From NCBI GenBank assembly GCA_012511095.1, contig JAAZGT010000046.1:1-7220 (forward strand): a stretch of 7,220 bases of DNA. The letters are read 5' to 3'. Position numbers and translations under genes: made by a program. Under the pieces are notes generated by a model. It saw nothing but the letters and a program-made list of their open reading frames with translations, was not told where the DNA came from and made no database searches. This DNA is from Alcaligenaceae bacterium (GTDB taxonomy: Bacteria > Pseudomonadota > Gammaproteobacteria > Burkholderiales > Burkholderiaceae_B). Shown here in pieces: positions 5,678 to 7,220 of the stretch. The first letter of the stretch is position 1. Every line of letters begins with the position of its first letter.

Positions 5678-6370
5678 ATGATCGATTTCTATTATTGGAC
5701 TACACCTAATGGTCACAAGATTACCTTATTTCTCGAGGAAGCTGGCTTAGAGTATAAAGTCCATCCTATTAATATTGGCAAAGGCGATCAGTTTGATCCT
5801 GAGTTCCTAAAGATTGCTCCTAATAACCGTATTCCTGCCATTGTAGATAATGACCCTATTGGTGGTGGTGATCCTATTGCGATTTTCGAATCTGGCGCTA
5901 TCTTAGAATATCTAGCTGATAAGACTGGTAAGTTTTTAGCCAAATCAGGCCCCAAACGTTATGCAGCATTACAGTGGCTCTATTGGCAAATGGGTGGCTT
6001 TGGTCCAATGCTTGGTCAAAACCATCACTTTAATCAATACGCCGATGAAAAGATTCCATACGCTATTAATCGCTATGTTAATGAATCACGTCGCTTATAT
6101 GGTGTATTAAATAAGCAATTAGAGGGTAAAAAATTCATTATTGGTGATGATTACACCATTGCTGATATGGCTTGTTATCCATGGGCTCTGTATGCTGAGC
6201 GTCAAGATGTGGATTTAAATGATTATCCTAATATCCAGGCCTGGATTGAGCGTATCAAAGCACGTCCAGCCACTGAATCAGCTTATGCGATTATTCCTAA
6301 ATACAACCCCGATCAAGGTCAACCAATGACCGATGAAGCTAAAAAGCATTTATACGGTCGAAAAAGCTAA
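5678..6370 (+). CDS. yfcG: Glutathione S-transferase of the YfcG/YghU (Nu) class, disulfide reductase
   Basis: The 230-residue cytoplasmic protein closely follows E. coli YfcG, a GSH-dependent disulfide-bond reductase. The N-terminal thioredoxin-fold domain (1-85) opens with TTPNGHKITLFLEEAGLEY. Thr9 and Asn11 match the residues that hold glutathione in Nu-class enzymes, and no catalytic Tyr or Cys is used in that class. NNRIPAIVD (49-57) holds the conserved cis-proline, and ESGAILEYLA (71-80) contributes the gamma-glutamyl site. The helical C-terminal domain has LQWLYWQMGGFGPMLGQNHHF (98-118), YTIADMACYPW (159-169, the folding-box motif) and RPAT. It is about 15 residues longer than E. coli YfcG, through a longer polar tail after RPAT. 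AGGAG 5 bases before the ATG fixes the start. moaD follows 38 bases after its stop without a clear terminator, so read-through into the molybdenum-cofactor genes is possible. Confidence 0.9.
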   Translation: MIDFYYWTTPNGHKITLFLEEAGLEYKVHPINIGKGDQFDPEFLKIAPNNRIPAIVDNDPIGGGDPIAIFESGAILEYLADKTGKFLAKSGPKRYAALQWLYWQMGGFGPMLGQNHHFNQYADEKIPYAINRYVNESRRLYGVLNKQLEGKKFIIGDDYTIADMACYPWALYAERQDVDLNDYPNIQAWIERIKARPATESAYAIIPKYNPDQGQPMTDEAKKHLYGRKS

Positions 6371-6408
6371 ATTAACCCTTTATAACGGCTTTTAGAGCAA
6401 ATATAGAT

Positions 6409-6660
6409 ATGTTAACTATTAATTATATGGCTAAGCTACGCGAAGAACTTGATTTGTCTACAGAGAAAATTGAGTGGCAAGGTGGCACAGTAAATGAGTT
6501 ATTAGATCATCTCAGACAACGTGGTGAACCATGGCAATCCACCCTCTCAGCTGCTAATGTCTACAAGGTTGCGGTTAATGGTGAGATTGTGCACGACACC
6601 ACAGCTCAAGTAGATAGCCAAGCCGAGGTCGCTCTTTTACCACCCGTCACCGGAGGCTAA
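6409..6660 (+). CDS. moaD: Molybdopterin synthase sulfur-carrier subunit MoaD
   Basis: The 83-residue protein is a ubiquitin-fold sulfur carrier. MoeB adenylates its C-terminus, which is then thiocarboxylated; it donates sulfur to cyclic pyranopterin monophosphate in molybdopterin synthase. The decisive feature is the terminus LLPPVTGG, with the free Gly-Gly tail required for thiocarboxylation. YMAKLREEL near the start and YKVAVNGEIV in the middle fit the fold, and the length is normal. The ATG at 6409 is preceded only by a weak AGAG about 11 bases upstream. moaE follows after 5 bases, as expected for the two subunits of one enzyme. Confidence 0.93.
   Translation: MLTINYMAKLREELDLSTEKIEWQGGTVNELLDHLRQRGEPWQSTLSAANVYKVAVNGEIVHDTTAQVDSQAEVALLPPVTGG
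6652..6656 (+). promoter_or_regulatory. Ribosome binding site of moaE, inside the last codons of moaD
   Basis: GGAGG at 6652-6656 lies 9 bases before the moaE ATG at 6666. The same bases are the GGA GGC codons for the essential Gly-Gly tail of MoaD, so one short sequence serves both as catalytic tail and as Shine-Dalgarno site for the partner subunit. Confidence 0.7.
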
Positions 6661-6665
6661 ACTAA

Positions 6666-7124
6666 ATGCACTCTATTACAATCCAAGAAGCTGATTTTAA
6701 TCTAGCCGAGGAAATGGCTAAGGCCGAGGACGCAGCTACCAATGCAGGCGCTCTAGTCAGTTTTACTGGGCAAGTTCGTGGTCACGATCACGACAAACCA
6801 TTGAGTCATTTGTTTTTAGAGTATTTTCCCGGTGTCACCGAGCAAGAGATCGATAAGATCGTAGTCCAAGCTAAAGAGCGTTGGCCTATTCTTTATGTGC
6901 GTGTCTACCATCGCGTAGGTCGTATCAATGCAGGTGAAAATATTGTCTTAGTGATAACCGCAAGCGAACACCGCAAGGCGGCTTACCAAGCCAATGAATT
7001 CATTATGGATTACTTAAAAACTCAAGCGCCATTTTGGAAAAAAGAGCATTTTGTTGACGGTGAAGCACATTGGGTAGAAATGAAAGACTCTGATTTAGAA
7101 CACACCGAGTCATGGCAAAATTAA
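6666..7124 (+). CDS. moaE: Molybdopterin synthase catalytic subunit MoaE
   Basis: The 152-residue protein is the large subunit of molybdopterin synthase. Its dimer binds two MoaD thiocarboxylates and converts cyclic pyranopterin monophosphate to molybdopterin in the cytoplasm. Seen in order: GALVSFTGQVRG (28-39) with Arg38, LEYFPGVTEQEI (51-62), the YHRVGRINAGENIV stretch (81-94), SEHRKAAYQA with His102 and Arg103, and DYLKTQAPFWKKE with Lys118 and Lys125. The last four match the active-site His/Arg and the two lysines of E. coli MoaE. The length is typical. Its strong ribosome binding site lies in the end of moaD. Its 3' end overlaps the start of mobA by 13 bases in another frame. Confidence 0.95.
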   Translation: MHSITIQEADFNLAEEMAKAEDAATNAGALVSFTGQVRGHDHDKPLSHLFLEYFPGVTEQEIDKIVVQAKERWPILYVRVYHRVGRINAGENIVLVITASEHRKAAYQANEFIMDYLKTQAPFWKKEHFVDGEAHWVEMKDSDLEHTESWQN

Positions 7125-7220
7125 TCAGCCCCCTTCCCTCACTTGGCGCTATTATTTTGGCTGGTGGTCAAGGTAGACGCATGGGCTATCAACAAAAGGC
7201 TTTATTAAGATTTAATAAAC
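7112..7220 (+). CDS. mobA: Molybdenum cofactor guanylyltransferase MobA, N-terminal part (cut by window edge)
   Basis: An open frame starts with the ATG at 7112 and runs to the right edge (36 complete codons). Residues 12-24 read GAIILAGGQGRRM, the nucleotide-binding signature of the MobA/MocA nucleotidyltransferase fold, followed by Gly25 and QQKALL. MobA transfers GMP from GTP to molybdopterin-bound molybdenum, giving the guanine dinucleotide cofactor of DMSO-reductase-family enzymes. In E. coli MobA the lysine after the signature is preceded by Asp (DKGLL); here it is QQKALL, a variant that leaves the related cytidylyl- or other NTP-transferases possible. The position straight after moaE, with a 13-base overlap, favours MobA. 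No strong Shine-Dalgarno site is seen; GAG at 7107-7109 is very close, so coupling to moaE translation is likely. Confidence 0.8.
   Translation, partial: MAKLISPLPSLGAIILAGGQGRRMGYQQKALLRFNK

Noticed and set aside
6362..6393. AAAAGC and GCTTTT around the yfcG/moaD gap as a terminator
   Set aside because: The stem is only six mostly A-T pairs with a 20-base loop, and no U-tract follows; too weak to call.
1..7220. Mobile element, phage or defence island
   Set aside because: No transposase, integrase, terminal repeats, toxin-antitoxin pair or spacer array was seen; the genes are housekeeping or envelope functions with similar base use.

Overview
The window reads as ordinary chromosomal DNA of a low-GC betaproteobacterium, most plausibly in the Alcaligenaceae (Oligella/Pelistega-like). 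The pointers are a Bug-family (TctC) periplasmic receptor, a family greatly expanded in Burkholderiales, a proteobacterial-type MrpA, a YfcG-type glutathione transferase and AT-rich codon use throughout. The taxon is an inference from gene content. No insertion sequence, phage gene, CRISPR array, tRNA or rRNA was seen.

Left part, minus strand (1-1976). A 456-residue protein joins an ECF sigma factor (regions 2 and 4) to an RskA-type membrane anti-sigma factor in one reading frame. Fifteen bases after its stop begins mrpA, the large subunit of an Mrp Na+(K+)/H+ antiporter, which runs off the left edge. The arrangement suggests a regulator co-transcribed with the antiporter.

Middle (1977-4701). 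A short-chain dehydrogenase on the plus strand starts from a divergent intergenic region. It converges on a minus-strand operon of three exported proteins: a small lipoprotein, a small secreted protein that looks like its diverged paralogue, and a TctC/Bug solute receptor. One terminator hairpin lies between the converging units. No TctA/TctB membrane subunits are in the window, so the receptor looks like an orphan here.

Right part, plus strand (4702-7220). A secreted M23 (LytM) endopeptidase is transcribed divergently from the lipoprotein operon, from a near-consensus promoter. A 241-base AT-rich spacer follows, with a strong inverted repeat, a palindrome and an extended -10 promoter. Then come a YfcG-like glutathione transferase and the molybdenum-cofactor genes moaD, moaE and mobA (cut by the right edge). 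moaD-moaE-mobA are tightly packed: a 5-base gap, then a 13-base overlap. MoaD and MoaE form molybdopterin synthase; MobA adds GMP to the finished cofactor.

The most unusual items are the sigma/anti-sigma fusion with degenerate sigma regions beside mrpA, and the pair of small two-cysteine exported proteins ahead of the orphan receptor.
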